A DNA stretch of 64,000 nt from Eubacterium sp. 1001713B170207_170306_E7 (GCF_015547515.1 NZ_JADMVE010000001.1:372406-436405), one strand, 5' to 3'; positions 32,612 through 41,026 are shown, counted from the stretch's first letter. A program made the numbers and translations. Notes: generated from the letters alone by a model not told the origin.

Positions 32612-32977
32612 ATGGAAAAGAGAACTTATACCTGTATTGTCTGCCCCAAGAGCTGTAAGGGAGAGCTGACCATCAAGGAGGACGGAACCTATGAAACCAC
32701 AGGCTTTGACTGCAATAACGGAAAAAAATACGCGGTCAACGAGTACACCGACCCCAAACGGATGCTGACCACAACGGTCAAAATAGAGAACGGCATCTTT
32801 AACCTGCTGCCTGTGGTCAGCAGTGAGGAGGTCAGCAAAACAAAGCTTAAGGACTGTATCCACGCCCTTTACGGCATCACCGTCAAAGCGCCGGTCCGAG
32901 CTGGCGATGTGGTTGCAGGCAATATTCTGGATACCGGTGTTGACATTATAGCGGCACGCGACATTAAAGCAAAATAA
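32612..32977 (+). CDS. DUF1667 domain protein
   Basis: A 121-residue protein with an N-terminal cysteine pair (CIVCPKSCKGELTI) and a later lone cysteine (GFDCNNGKKYAVNEY), followed by the family sequence PKRMLTTTVKI. DUF1667 proteins are nearly always encoded next to GlpA-like and FAD oxidoreductase genes, as here, and the cysteines suggest a metal or Fe-S centre for electron transfer between them. Biochemical function is not established. It starts six bases after its neighbour. Confidence 0.85.
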   Translation: MEKRTYTCIVCPKSCKGELTIKEDGTYETTGFDCNNGKKYAVNEYTDPKRMLTTTVKIENGIFNLLPVVSSEEVSKTKLKDCIHALYGITVKAPVRAGDVVAGNILDTGVDIIAARDIKAK

Positions 32978-32987
32978 GGAGAGAACA

Positions 32988-34397
32988 ATGAAAGAAAATA
33001 TTGAAGGTTTTTTGAAAGCAGTTCAGGAAGCGCTGCCGGAGCTCACCGTGCTCCGGCGTGAGGAGGAACGCCTTATCTATGCCCATGGATGCTATCCCAG
33101 AGAGTACAAGTGGCTGCTTCAGGGGCCTTATAAGGTTCTGCCCGAAGCCATTCTCATACCGGAAAACACCGAAGAGGTCAGCCAGGTTATGGCCCTCTCC
33201 CAGGAATACAGCGTCGGCGTTATTCCCTTTGGCGGCGGCTCCGGTATCGTCGGTGGCAGCATCGCGGAAAACCATGAGGTCATGCTGGACATTAAAAACC
33301 TCAGGGAATTTGAAATCAATCCGGTCAACTGCACTGCCATGGGCGGCGCGGGCCTGACCGGCGCGGATTTTGAAAACATGCTGAACGAAGCGGGCTATAC
33401 CTGCGGCCAGTATCCGCAGTCCTTCCAGAGCGCCGTGCTGGGCGGCATGGTCGCCACCCGCGCCATTGGAACCTTCTCCACCAAATACGGTAAAATGGAC
33501 GATATGGTCAACTCCCTTGAGGTCGTTCTGCCAAACGGCCACGTGCTGAGAACGCACAAAACCCCCAAGGCCTCAACCGGACCAGAGCTGGACCAGCTGT
33601 TCCTGGGCAGTGAGGGTGTATACGGGGTAGTCACCAAGGTGGAAATGAAGATTTATCCAGTGGCGGAGAAGCGCTATTTCGAGGCCTTTACCTTTAACCG
33701 CACCGAGGACGGCCTGGAAGCCATCCGCCAGTTTGTCCAGAACAATGTGCACCCGGCAGTGGTCCGCCTTTACGATGAAGATGAAAGCATTCCAAAGATG
33801 GAAAAATACGGCTTTGAAAAGGGCCATGTTTTTCTGGTCATTGGCTATGAGGGTCTGGAAAAGCAGGTGGATCTGGAACGGGAATACGTTCACCATTACT
33901 GTGGCCTGAACGGCGGCGTGCCCAAGGGGCCGAAGCCAGGCTATGACTGGTTCCACTCACGCTTTTCCACGAAAAAAATGCTGGATCATGACGCCATGAA
34001 GGGCGGCACAGCCGACGCCATCGAGGTGGCAGCCCCCTGGGACTGCATTGCCAATGTATGGCGTGAAATGCGCAAGGCCCTTGAGCCCATGTGCGCCAGT
34101 ATTGACTGCCATTTTTCACACGTGTACCATACCGGCGCCAGCGTTTATGTCATCTTCCACGCCCAGACCGGCGGTGACGACTTTGACGGTGAAAAACGTT
34201 ATATGGAATGTCTGGATACCGCGATCCGCACCAGCCTCAAATACGGCGGCAATGTCTCACATCACCACGGCAGCGGCAAAGCCAAGGCTGAATACCTGCC
34301 GCTGGAGCACGGCGAAGCAGGGATTGAGGTCATGCAGAAAATCAAGGACGCCCTTGACCCCAAGGGATTAGTGAACAAAGGAGTACTGGGATTATGA
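32988..34397 (+). CDS. FAD-binding oxidase/transferase type 4 (AGPS/GlcD-like)
   Basis: A 469-residue flavoprotein with a PP-loop FAD domain (PFGGGSGIVGGSI, GGMVATRAIGTFSTKYGKMDD, GSEGVYGVVT) and a C-terminal cap with SHHHGSGKAKAEYLP. The histidine-rich HHHGxGK motif and the RTHKTPKASTGPELD segment resemble alkyldihydroxyacetonephosphate synthase more than lactate or glycolate dehydrogenases. AGPS swaps an acyl for an alkyl chain on DHAP in ether-lipid synthesis; in glycerol-phosphate operons of bacteria the role is not known. The next gene overlaps by four bases, recalling GlcD-GlcF pairing. Confidence 0.78.
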   Translation: MKENIEGFLKAVQEALPELTVLRREEERLIYAHGCYPREYKWLLQGPYKVLPEAILIPENTEEVSQVMALSQEYSVGVIPFGGGSGIVGGSIAENHEVMLDIKNLREFEINPVNCTAMGGAGLTGADFENMLNEAGYTCGQYPQSFQSAVLGGMVATRAIGTFSTKYGKMDDMVNSLEVVLPNGHVLRTHKTPKASTGPELDQLFLGSEGVYGVVTKVEMKIYPVAEKRYFEAFTFNRTEDGLEAIRQFVQNNVHPAVVRLYDEDESIPKMEKYGFEKGHVFLVIGYEGLEKQVDLEREYVHHYCGLNGGVPKGPKPGYDWFHSRFSTKKMLDHDAMKGGTADAIEVAAPWDCIANVWREMRKALEPMCASIDCHFSHVYHTGASVYVIFHAQTGGDDFDGEKRYMECLDTAIRTSLKYGGNVSHHHGSGKAKAEYLPLEHGEAGIEVMQKIKDALDPKGLVNKGVLGL

Positions 34398-35521
34398 GAG
34401 AATTTACATTAGAACATTACGAAGACAAGCTGAACCACCAGGTGATCCATATGGACCAGGCTGTGTGCTACTGTCCGGAATTCCGGGCGAGCCACATGCT
34501 CCACGACTATCCCTCCCGCAGGCTTCAACTGGCACGGGCAGTCTTTAAGGACGAAATGGCGCCCAACGACTACATTGCAGAGCTGGTGTTCCAGAGTATT
34601 CTGTCACGCCAGGGCGAGCGCTGGCAGAATTTCGGCGAAAACCCTGAGGATTTGACAGATGTCATGATCCTCGGCCGCGAGCTGATGATGGAAAAGGGCT
34701 TCGGAACCCAAATAGCCGATTCGCTTGAGGATACTCTGAAAGCAGGCGGCGGCCATATCCTGCAAACAGGCGCGGCAGAGCTCAGACAGTGGCAGGAGGC
34801 TATCCCGGCGCTTGAGGGCAGCGGTAACTATCTCTTTCTGGACGACGCCACAGCAGCGCTCGCAGCTGACAGCGCGTCAGGTCTGGGCGAATGGTTCAGG
34901 GGGCGGGGCATCGCCTTTGAGCCCGAAATCGCTCCGGTCTTTGCGGGCTGGGAATACTTCGCCTACGGTATGGTGGAGAAAGGGATTGATTATCTGAAAG
35001 GCCTGATCTCCGGGCTTCAGGAAAAAGGCGTTACAGTGGTATATACCCTTTCAGGCCAAACCGCCTATCTGCTGACTCAGTTTGCAGAAAAGTTGGGGAT
35101 CAGCGTTCCCTTCGAGGTTGTTTACCTCCCCGACGAGCTGAAGCTGTTAAAAATCGAGACCCCTTCTTACTTCTATGGCGGCAGCTTTAACTGCCGTTTC
35201 CTGAGAAACGGCCAGGCCCTCAACGCCCTTGCCATTAACAATGACGAGACACCAATCGCCACCAGTATGGAATTTTTACCGCTGCTAAAGGCCGACAAGC
35301 GTGTCAATGTCTTAAATATCTGGCAGAAACCCCTTGGCGCGGAGTACCACCTGATCGGCTTTGACGCCGGGATGGCAGACCGTATTCAGAAAGACGCCCT
35401 CGCAGATATCGAAAAAGCCGGAGCAGAGCAGATTGTCGTCTTTGAGCCCTTTGCCTATGCGGCGTTAAAGACAGCCCTGCCCGATAAAAAAGTCCTTTAC
35501 TACCTTGAATGTTTACAATAA
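34394..35521 (+). CDS. Cysteine-depleted relative of GlpC/HdrB-type (CCG domain) proteins, unassigned
   Basis: A 375-residue protein not assignable to a named family with confidence. Its second half follows the plan of the CCG cysteine-rich domains of GlpC, GlcF and HdrB (EIAPVFAGWEYFAYGMVEKG, VTVVYTLSGQTAYLLTQFAEKLG, EVVYLPDELKLLK, SYFYGGSFNCRFLRNG), but the cysteines that bind Fe-S in those proteins are missing. Only four cysteines remain: 25, 27, 267 and 373. It is translationally coupled to a GlcD/AGPS-like flavoprotein, the usual partner of CCG subunits. The likely interpretation is a subunit that kept the fold and lost the cluster. RBS weak, set inside the previous gene. Confidence 0.6.
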   Translation: MREFTLEHYEDKLNHQVIHMDQAVCYCPEFRASHMLHDYPSRRLQLARAVFKDEMAPNDYIAELVFQSILSRQGERWQNFGENPEDLTDVMILGRELMMEKGFGTQIADSLEDTLKAGGGHILQTGAAELRQWQEAIPALEGSGNYLFLDDATAALAADSASGLGEWFRGRGIAFEPEIAPVFAGWEYFAYGMVEKGIDYLKGLISGLQEKGVTVVYTLSGQTAYLLTQFAEKLGISVPFEVVYLPDELKLLKIETPSYFYGGSFNCRFLRNGQALNALAINNDETPIATSMEFLPLLKADKRVNVLNIWQKPLGAEYHLIGFDAGMADRIQKDALADIEKAGAEQIVVFEPFAYAALKTALPDKKVLYYLECLQ

Positions 35522-35567
35522 AAAAGAAACAGCTTCTCAGATTTTTTCAGAGAAGCTGTTTCTTTTT
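35521..35567. terminator. Bidirectional terminator overlapping both convergent stop codons
   Basis: An 18-bp perfect stem (35521-35538 with 35550-35567, starting AAAAAGAAACAG) has A- and T-runs on its two sides. It covers the end of the GlpC-like gene and the last codons of rodA. Confidence 0.9.
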
Positions 35568-36691
35568 ACGCTCAGAATCAGGCCGGCACAGAGAAAGGCG
35601 CCCATGAGCGAGGAGCCGCCGCTGCTGAAAAAGGGGAGGGGCAGACCGATGACCGGCATCAGCTCAAGGTTCATGCCGATGTTGATCACCGCCTCGGCAA
35701 GAAAAAGAGTAAAGACCCCAACGGCAATGGTGCGCCCTCTAAAGTCATGGCTTTTCACGCCGATGGACAGGGTTTTATACAGGATACCTGCCAGCAGCAA
35801 AAGCAGGACGCCGCAGCCCGCGAGGCCCATGACCTCAGCCAGATGGGAAAAGATAAAATCATTGTTGGCGGCGGGAATGTAGGTGCTGTCCGGCATAAAA
35901 AGGCCCAGGCCAAAGAGGCCGCCTGCCTTAATGGCGGCCAGTCCCTGGTTCTGCTGGTAGAGGATGGACTCCAGAGTCAGGCTGTCCAGCTGGCCGGGCG
36001 CGAAAATCGCCAGGATACGGGCCCGCTGGTAACCGGCCATCAGGTGCCAGACAAGCGGCGCCGCCGCCAGGCCTGCCGTGGCCGTACCGATAAAATAGCG
36101 CAGCTTATGCTTAACCGATAAAAACATGACCAGACCTGTGACAAAAAAGACCAGCGCGGTGCCGTCGTCACCCTGAAAGTGAATCAGAATAACAGGGGCC
36201 AGCAGATGGGCCATAAGGCCAATGACCGCCAAAGGGCCATCGGTATGGCGCACGGCGTACAGATGAAGGGAAAAGGTCAGAATAAAGCTTGATTTCGCCA
36301 GCTCAGTGGGCTGAAGGGCCAGGCCGAAGGGCAGGCGTATCCAGCAGTAGGCGCCGGTATCGCCGGGGCTTATGCCAAAAGGACCGGTGCGCAGAAAGGT
36401 CAGCAGCACCAGCAGCCAGATCACCGCAGTGTAGGCAATCCAGAGCGGCGTCATACGGTGATAATCAATACGGCTTATGACAAACGCGCAGGAAAGACCG
36501 GCCGCTACGGCCAGCAACTGGATCAGGGCTACGCGGTATTTCACGAGAAATTCCCAGAAGCCGGGAGCGGGAGAGGGGGATACGCTGTTGCACCACGAAA
36601 GGAGCAGCGTAACAGAAAGCAGCGAGCAGGCTGTTATCAACAGAAGATAGAAACCATTGGTGTCCTTTAAAAATGCTTTTAGCCTTGCCAT
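35537..36691 (-). CDS. rodA: RodA/FtsW/SpoVE-family peptidoglycan polymerase
   Basis: A 384-residue membrane glycosyltransferase with about ten helices that polymerises lipid II with a partner class B PBP. Conserved elements: AYCWIRLPFGLALQPTELAK, HFQGDDGTALVFFVTGLVMF, NDFIFSHLAEVMGL, and the catalytic-loop signature NIGMNLELMPVIGLPLPF with FFSSGGSS. Short FtsW and RodA are hard to separate by eye; the NxGMxxxLMPVxGxPLPFFSxGG pattern fits RodA. Single gene. A GGAGG lies just upstream of the ATG. Confidence 0.88.
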   Translation of the reverse strand: MARLKAFLKDTNGFYLLLITACSLLSVTLLLSWCNSVSPSPAPGFWEFLVKYRVALIQLLAVAAGLSCAFVISRIDYHRMTPLWIAYTAVIWLLVLLTFLRTGPFGISPGDTGAYCWIRLPFGLALQPTELAKSSFILTFSLHLYAVRHTDGPLAVIGLMAHLLAPVILIHFQGDDGTALVFFVTGLVMFLSVKHKLRYFIGTATAGLAAAPLVWHLMAGYQRARILAIFAPGQLDSLTLESILYQQNQGLAAIKAGGLFGLGLFMPDSTYIPAANNDFIFSHLAEVMGLAGCGVLLLLLAGILYKTLSIGVKSHDFRGRTIAVGVFTLFLAEAVINIGMNLELMPVIGLPLPFFSSGGSSLMGAFLCAGLILSVKRNSFSEKI

Positions 36692-36773
36692 GCCGCGCCT
36701 CCTCCCTTTTTATGGTCTAGTTTACGCCCAAAAGCTTGTAAAAAGCTGTAATTTATTTAACGCTTTAGAAAAA

Positions 36774-36807
36774 AGCAATAAAAAAGCAGGCAATTTATAT
36801 GCCTGCT
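36774..36807 (-). terminator. Intrinsic terminator of the iron alcohol dehydrogenase gene
   Basis: GCAGGCA (36786-36792) pairs with TGCCTGC (36800-36806); on the minus strand a T-rich run follows. It starts 14 bases below the stop. Confidence 0.8.
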
Positions 36808-36820
36808 CACATTTGTTTCC

Positions 36821-38038
36821 TTAGTCTGGCTGCTCAGGAGTAACCAGCTCTTCAAGCATGGCGACACATTCGTCATAATCCATGATTTTGGGAACCGGAT
36901 AGGTTGGGTTGGCTTCCTTGAGCACACGCTTAGCAAGCTCAGGAATATCCTCGATGCGAAGCGCGTCGATGGTTTCCGGAATCCCCATATTGGCGTTCAT
37001 TTCCTTGATCCGGTCGATAAAGCGGTAGGACAGAATCTCCTCGCTGTCCCAGGGCTCTCCAAGGCCGGCGCACAGGGCAAGCTCCGAGAGCTTTTTCTGA
37101 GCGGCCTCTCTGGAGAATTCCAGAATATGCGGCAGGATAACCGCGTTGGCAAAGCCGTGGGCCACACCGTAAAAGCCGCCTAAATTATGGGCGATGGCGT
37201 GGACATAGCCCACATAGGCCCGTGTAAAGGCAAGGCCTGCGTCAAAGGAGGCGACGGACATGTTCTGACGCAGCTTCAGGTTTGAGCCGTCTTTGTAGAC
37301 CGCTTCCAGATCACGCATGATCACCTCGGTGGCGGCCAGAGACTTTTCCTTGACAAAGGGCGCGTCATAGTGGCCGATGTAGGCTTCAACCGCGTGGGTG
37401 AGCGCATCCATGCCTGTGCTGGCAGTGAGCGCCGGCGGCAGGCCGACCATGAGCTCAGGGTCCAGTACGGTCGCCAGCGGCACGAGCTTGGGGTCGTTAA
37501 TAGCAAATTTTTCATGGTTTGAGGTGTCGGTAATTACCGCGCAGACAGTGGCCTCAGAGCCGGTACCCGCAGTGGTGGGAACAGCAAAGAACGGCGGCAG
37601 GCGGTGTGTCAGCTTGAACAGGCCCTTCATTTTGGGAATCGGCTTGTCGTTGGTGACCTTGGCGGCCACGATTTTGGCACAGTCCATGGAGGAGCCGCCG
37701 CCAAAGGCAATGACCCCGTCACAGTTCTCGGTATAGTAGGCTTCCAGCCCATCGTAGATATTTTCAAAGGTGGGGTTGGGCTGAACGCCGTCAAATACAG
37801 CGTAGTCAATGCCGGCTTTTTTCAGGGCTTCGAGGAAGCCGTCCAGCAGGCCCATCTCCATTAAAGGTTTATCGGTAATAACGAGCGCCTTGTGCACATC
37901 ACACAGCGAAATAATTTCCGGGAAACGTTTGACCATTCCCGGGCCTACCAGGCTTGGCGGAATGGGGAGCTTGAGTACGTTTAATACACCTTTCATCATA
38001 ATATGCGATGTCCGGTACGGAATCGTCATCAGGTTCAT
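36821..38038 (-). CDS. Iron-containing alcohol dehydrogenase
   Basis: A 405-residue group III alcohol dehydrogenase. NAD-binding GGGSSMDCAK, TTAGTGSEATVCAVITD and metal-site HAIAHNLGGFYGVAHGFANAVILP are complete, with the two histidines of the last motif and further Asp/His ligands present. Members reduce aldehydes or oxidise 1,2-propanediol, 1,3-propanediol or butanol. The ATG at 38038 stands after AGGAG with proper spacing; the GTG three codons before it abuts the ribosome site. It is divergent to the amidohydrolase and forms a single-gene unit. Confidence 0.9.
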   Translation of the reverse strand: MNLMTIPYRTSHIMMKGVLNVLKLPIPPSLVGPGMVKRFPEIISLCDVHKALVITDKPLMEMGLLDGFLEALKKAGIDYAVFDGVQPNPTFENIYDGLEAYYTENCDGVIAFGGGSSMDCAKIVAAKVTNDKPIPKMKGLFKLTHRLPPFFAVPTTAGTGSEATVCAVITDTSNHEKFAINDPKLVPLATVLDPELMVGLPPALTASTGMDALTHAVEAYIGHYDAPFVKEKSLAATEVIMRDLEAVYKDGSNLKLRQNMSVASFDAGLAFTRAYVGYVHAIAHNLGGFYGVAHGFANAVILPHILEFSREAAQKKLSELALCAGLGEPWDSEEILSYRFIDRIKEMNANMGIPETIDALRIEDIPELAKRVLKEANPTYPVPKIMDYDECVAMLEELVTPEQPD

Positions 38039-38189
38039 AAGATTCACTCCTTCACTTTGTTATAGTCTCATTTTAAACGCTAAAAGAGTGCGGGTCAAGG
38101 AGAATTAAAAAACTGTAAGAAATATTGGGATTGCAGCAAGGAAAAATCAAGGTTATAATAGGTAGAAAAGATTAGCAGAGGTGAAAGTT

Positions 38190-38996
38190 ATGTTAATAGA
38201 CACACATGTCCATCTGTTTCCGGACAAGCTTTGCCCGCGGACCATTGAAAAGCTGGCAGAGACCGACCCCAACCACCATCTCACCTATTACGGCGACGGG
38301 AGCCTGGGCTGCGCGGAAGAAAACATGAAAAACTGGGGCGTGGATCTGGGCGTCATGCTGCCCATCGCCACCAATCCGCAGCAGCAGAAAAGCGTCAATG
38401 ATTTTGCCGGGTATGTCCAGAATCACAGTGATGCCTTTATCAGTTTTGGCACAGTCCACCCCGACGCGCCGGATTATATCGACGAGCTGGACCGTATCGT
38501 GGGAATGGGCTTACACGGCATTAAGCTCCACCCCGATTACCAGGGCTTTTTTATCAATGAAAAGCGGCTGTACCCGCTGTATCAGGCCATCAGCGACCGA
38601 AAGCTGCCGGTGGTTTTCCATACCGGCTACGACCCCATCTCTCCCGGCTGTATTCACGCCGCCCCGGAGGCAGTGGTGGAAATGGCCCGGGATTTTCCAG
38701 AGCTGACTATTATCGCCGCCCACACCGGCGGCCTGTATTTTGGCAACCCGCCGCAGGACATTTACCTCGACACGCCCAACGTGTATTTTGATACGGCCAT
38801 TGCCTCCTATACCTTTGAGCCCGAAGCCTACAGACGTCTGCTCGATATTTACGGCGCCGAACGCTTCATCTTTGCCACAGACAACCCCTGGGGCGACGGA
38901 GGAAAGGATATGGCGTTCCTTGAGGCTGTGGGTGTGGCTCCGGATGAAAAGGAGCTGATCTGCCACGAAAACGCCGAAGGGCTTATTGGAATTTGA
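38190..38996 (+). CDS. Amidohydrolase-family (TIM-barrel) metal hydrolase
   Basis: A 268-residue amidohydrolase-2-type (PF04909) protein. Motifs: DTHVHLFPDK (the HxH metal pair), HGIKLHPDYQGF, VVFHTGYDP, IAAHTGGLYFG and the terminal FATDNPWG with the metal-binding Asp. The family includes decarboxylases and lactone or amide hydrolases. No neighbour gives a substrate. The ATG at 38190 follows AGAGGTGA; a GTG three codons before overlaps that site. Confidence 0.88.
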   Translation: MLIDTHVHLFPDKLCPRTIEKLAETDPNHHLTYYGDGSLGCAEENMKNWGVDLGVMLPIATNPQQQKSVNDFAGYVQNHSDAFISFGTVHPDAPDYIDELDRIVGMGLHGIKLHPDYQGFFINEKRLYPLYQAISDRKLPVVFHTGYDPISPGCIHAAPEAVVEMARDFPELTIIAAHTGGLYFGNPPQDIYLDTPNVYFDTAIASYTFEPEAYRRLLDIYGAERFIFATDNPWGDGGKDMAFLEAVGVAPDEKELICHENAEGLIGI

Positions 38997-39005
38997 CAGG
39001 CCGTG

Positions 39006-39034
39006 TTGACAGCAGCCCAAAATGCTGTTATAAT
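39006..39034 (+). promoter_or_regulatory. Perfect-consensus promoter of the ABC-F leader
   Basis: TTGACA (39006-39011), 17 bases and TATAAT (39029-39034). A transcript from near 39041 has a leader of about 430 bases before the ABC-F start codon. Confidence 0.9.
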
Positions 39035-39070
39035 GACCACGAAATCTAAAAAAGAACAGGAGATGTGAAG

Positions 39071-39091
39071 ATGCGCAATTTTTCTTGCTAG
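39071..39091 (+). CDS. Leader peptide uORF1 (MRNFSC)
   Basis: A six-codon reading frame with a good AGGAG (39058-39062) eight bases before its ATG, ending TAG. Its codons for Phe-Ser-Cys cover the first arm (39078-39089) of the leader switch. Short stop-flanked frames like this act as ribosome-stalling sensors for antibiotics in other ABC-F leaders. The role here is inferred. Confidence 0.6.
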   Translation: MRNFSC

Positions 39092-39301
39092 GTATTTTAA
39101 TATGGAAGTGTACCAGTCCGGCCTGCCGGGTCTTTTTGGTGTGCTTCGCAGCAAGAAAGATAACGATCTGATCGCTCATAAAATACAGATAGAGGAGAAC
39201 GGGATATTCTGCCCGTCTCGGTATGTCAGGATATTCTCCTGATGATATCTGCGCATTTTTTGAACCGTAAGAAGGTTATTGTACTTTCTTGCGGTTTTTT
39301 G
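39078..39301 (+). promoter_or_regulatory. Ribosome-mediated attenuator of the ABC-F gene
   Basis: Arm A (39078-39089, ending TTTCTTGCT) can pair with arm B (39150-39161, starting AGCAAGAAA) over 12 base pairs with one wobble. Arm B can instead pair with arm C, CTTTCTTGC (39284-39292). Arm C is also the 3' side of a terminator, AACCGTAAGAA (39263-39273) with TTCTTGCGGTT (39286-39296), followed by a run of T. A ribosome held on uORF1 would mask A, free B to take C and so open the terminator. Further hairpins ACGGG/CCCGT and GGAGAA/TTCTCC lie between B and C. Confidence 0.75.
39102..39242 (+). CDS. Possible second leader ORF (46 codons)
   Basis: A 46-codon frame that starts MEVYQSGLPG eleven bases after the uORF1 stop and ends TGA just before the terminator. 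Its ribosome site is poor (only AGG), so it might be read by termination-reinitiation from uORF1. Translation across it would affect arm B. It may equally be a by-product of the structured leader. Confidence 0.4.
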   Translation: MEVYQSGLPGLFGVLRSKKDNDLIAHKIQIEENGIFCPSRYVRIFS

Positions 39302-39472
39302 ATGTTTGAAGTTTTGTCCCGATTTGCCAGAGCAAACCGGGCAGCGAGTAAGGAGCGCCAGCGGACGAACGGCAACGAAACCGACGCACGATAGCGTGAA
39401 AGATCTCTGAATAAGAAGGAAAGACCTTTCTCCGCATCATGTCATCCTTATAAGCAGACAGGAGGTAAAACA
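39302..39472 (+). other. Distal leader of the ABC-F gene
   Basis: About 170 bases between the leader terminator and the ABC-F gene. No frame with a ribosome site is seen. A small hairpin AGGAAAG-AC-CTTTCT lies near 39418-39433, and a strong AGGAGG precedes the true start. Confidence 0.4.
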
Positions 39473-40969
39473 ATGTCACAAATAAACGTATCCAATCTGA
39501 CCTTTGGTTATGACGGCAGCTACGATACAATTTTTGATAAAGTGTCTTTTCAGCTTGACACCAACTGGAAGCTGGGCTTTACCGGGCGCAACGGTAAGGG
39601 AAAGACCACTTTTTTAAAGCTGCTGATGGGCCAGTACGAATACAGCGGCACCATCGCCGCATCGGTTGAGTTTTCCTATTTTCCATTTGAGGTAAAACAG
39701 AAAGAGCGTAACACCATCGAGCTGGTGGATGCCCTGAGCGGAAATTATGAGTTTTGGGAGCTTCAGCGGGAGCTTTCCATGCTGGAGGTGGATTATGATG
39801 TCCTGTACCGGCCCTTCAGCACCTTAAGCCAGGGAGAGCAGACCAAGGTGCTGCTGGCCGTGCTTTTTCTGAGGGAAAACCAGTTTCTGCTCATTGATGA
39901 GCCCACCAATCATCTGGATATGGCGTCCAGAGAGCTGGTAGGACAATACCTGAACAGCAAGCGCGGGTTTATCCTGGTTTCCCATGACCGCTATTTTCTG
40001 GATCAGTGTGTGGACCATATTCTGTCCATCAACAATACAAGCATTGAGGTGCAGCGTGGAAGCTACTCCTCATGGATGGAGAATAAGGCGCGCCAGGACC
40101 AGTATGAGCTGGGGGAAAATGAGAAGCTGAAAAAAGAAATAAAGAAAATGACCACGGCAGCCAGACGGACCGCCGGATGGTCGGACGCAGTGGAGAAGAC
40201 CAAAAAGGGCGCGAGCCGAAAGCTGGTAGCAGGCCTGAAGCCGGACCGCGGCTATGTGGGCCATAAGGCCGCCAAAATGATGAAGCGCTCCAAGGCCACA
40301 GAGGCCAGAAAGGAGAAGGCTGTTCAGGAAAAGTCAAAGCTGCTGAAAAATATTGACTGGGCCGGCGAGCTCGCCATCAAAACCCTGAGTTATCCGAAAA
40401 GCCGGCTGGTTGAGGTCCGGAACCTGTCCATTGCCTACGGTGCTGCGCCGGTCTTTGAGAATGTGAGCTTTGATGTGAATCAGGGTGACCGTGTGGCTCT
40501 GAAGGGCAGGAACGGCTGCGGAAAATCCAGTATCCTGAAAGCCGTTCTGGGCGAGGAAATCCCCCACAGCGGTGAGCTCATGGTCGGTACCCAGCTCGAA
40601 TGCTCCTGCGTTTCCCAGGACACCGCTTTTCTAACCGGGAGCCTGAGAGCCTATATCCGTGATAACAGCCTTGATGAAAGCCTGTTTAAAGCCATTCTCA
40701 GAAAGCTGGGCTTTTCGAGAGAGCAGTTTGACAAGGGACTGGAGGCCTACAGCAGCGGGCAGAAAAAGAAGGTGCTGCTGGCAGCAAGCCTGTGCCGGCC
40801 GGCCCATCTTTATATCTGGGATGAGCCTCTGAACTTCATTGATGTGCTGTCCCGTGTCCAGATCGAGAACCTGATCTGCCAGTATGAGCCCACCATGCTT
40901 TTTGTGGAGCATGACCGTATGTTTATGGAGCATGTTGCCACCAAGGTGGTGACACTCCAGGCACCTTAA
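39473..40969 (+). CDS. Lsa-type ABC-F ribosome-protection protein
   Basis: A 498-residue soluble ABC-F protein with two ATPase domains and no membrane segment. ABC1: Walker A GRNGKGKTTFLK, signature LSQGEQTKVLL, Walker B FLLIDEPTNHLD. A charged interdomain linker (about residues 190-310, rich in Lys and Arg) reaches the ribosomal peptidyl-transferase centre. ABC2: GRNGCGKSS, YSSGQKKKVLL, LYIWDEPLNFIDV. The TNWKLGFTGRNGKGKTTFLKLL opening, YRPFSTLSQGE and WDEPLNFIDV match the Lsa(A) group, which protects against lincosamides, streptogramin A and pleuromutilins. The actual resistance range is not known. Inducible control is suggested by its leader. Confidence 0.88.
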   Translation: MSQINVSNLTFGYDGSYDTIFDKVSFQLDTNWKLGFTGRNGKGKTTFLKLLMGQYEYSGTIAASVEFSYFPFEVKQKERNTIELVDALSGNYEFWELQRELSMLEVDYDVLYRPFSTLSQGEQTKVLLAVLFLRENQFLLIDEPTNHLDMASRELVGQYLNSKRGFILVSHDRYFLDQCVDHILSINNTSIEVQRGSYSSWMENKARQDQYELGENEKLKKEIKKMTTAARRTAGWSDAVEKTKKGASRKLVAGLKPDRGYVGHKAAKMMKRSKATEARKEKAVQEKSKLLKNIDWAGELAIKTLSYPKSRLVEVRNLSIAYGAAPVFENVSFDVNQGDRVALKGRNGCGKSSILKAVLGEEIPHSGELMVGTQLECSCVSQDTAFLTGSLRAYIRDNSLDESLFKAILRKLGFSREQFDKGLEAYSSGQKKKVLLAASLCRPAHLYIWDEPLNFIDVLSRVQIENLICQYEPTMLFVEHDRMFMEHVATKVVTLQAP

Positions 40970-41026
40970 GGATTCTTAAGAATCTGTGATGAAATCGTAA
41001 CCTCAAAATATTTTAATATAAAACTA

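Noticed and set aside
40970-41026. Terminator after the ABC-F gene
   Set aside because: Only a short weak hairpin (GGATTCTTAAGAATC region) with no T-tract follows; not strong enough to annotate.
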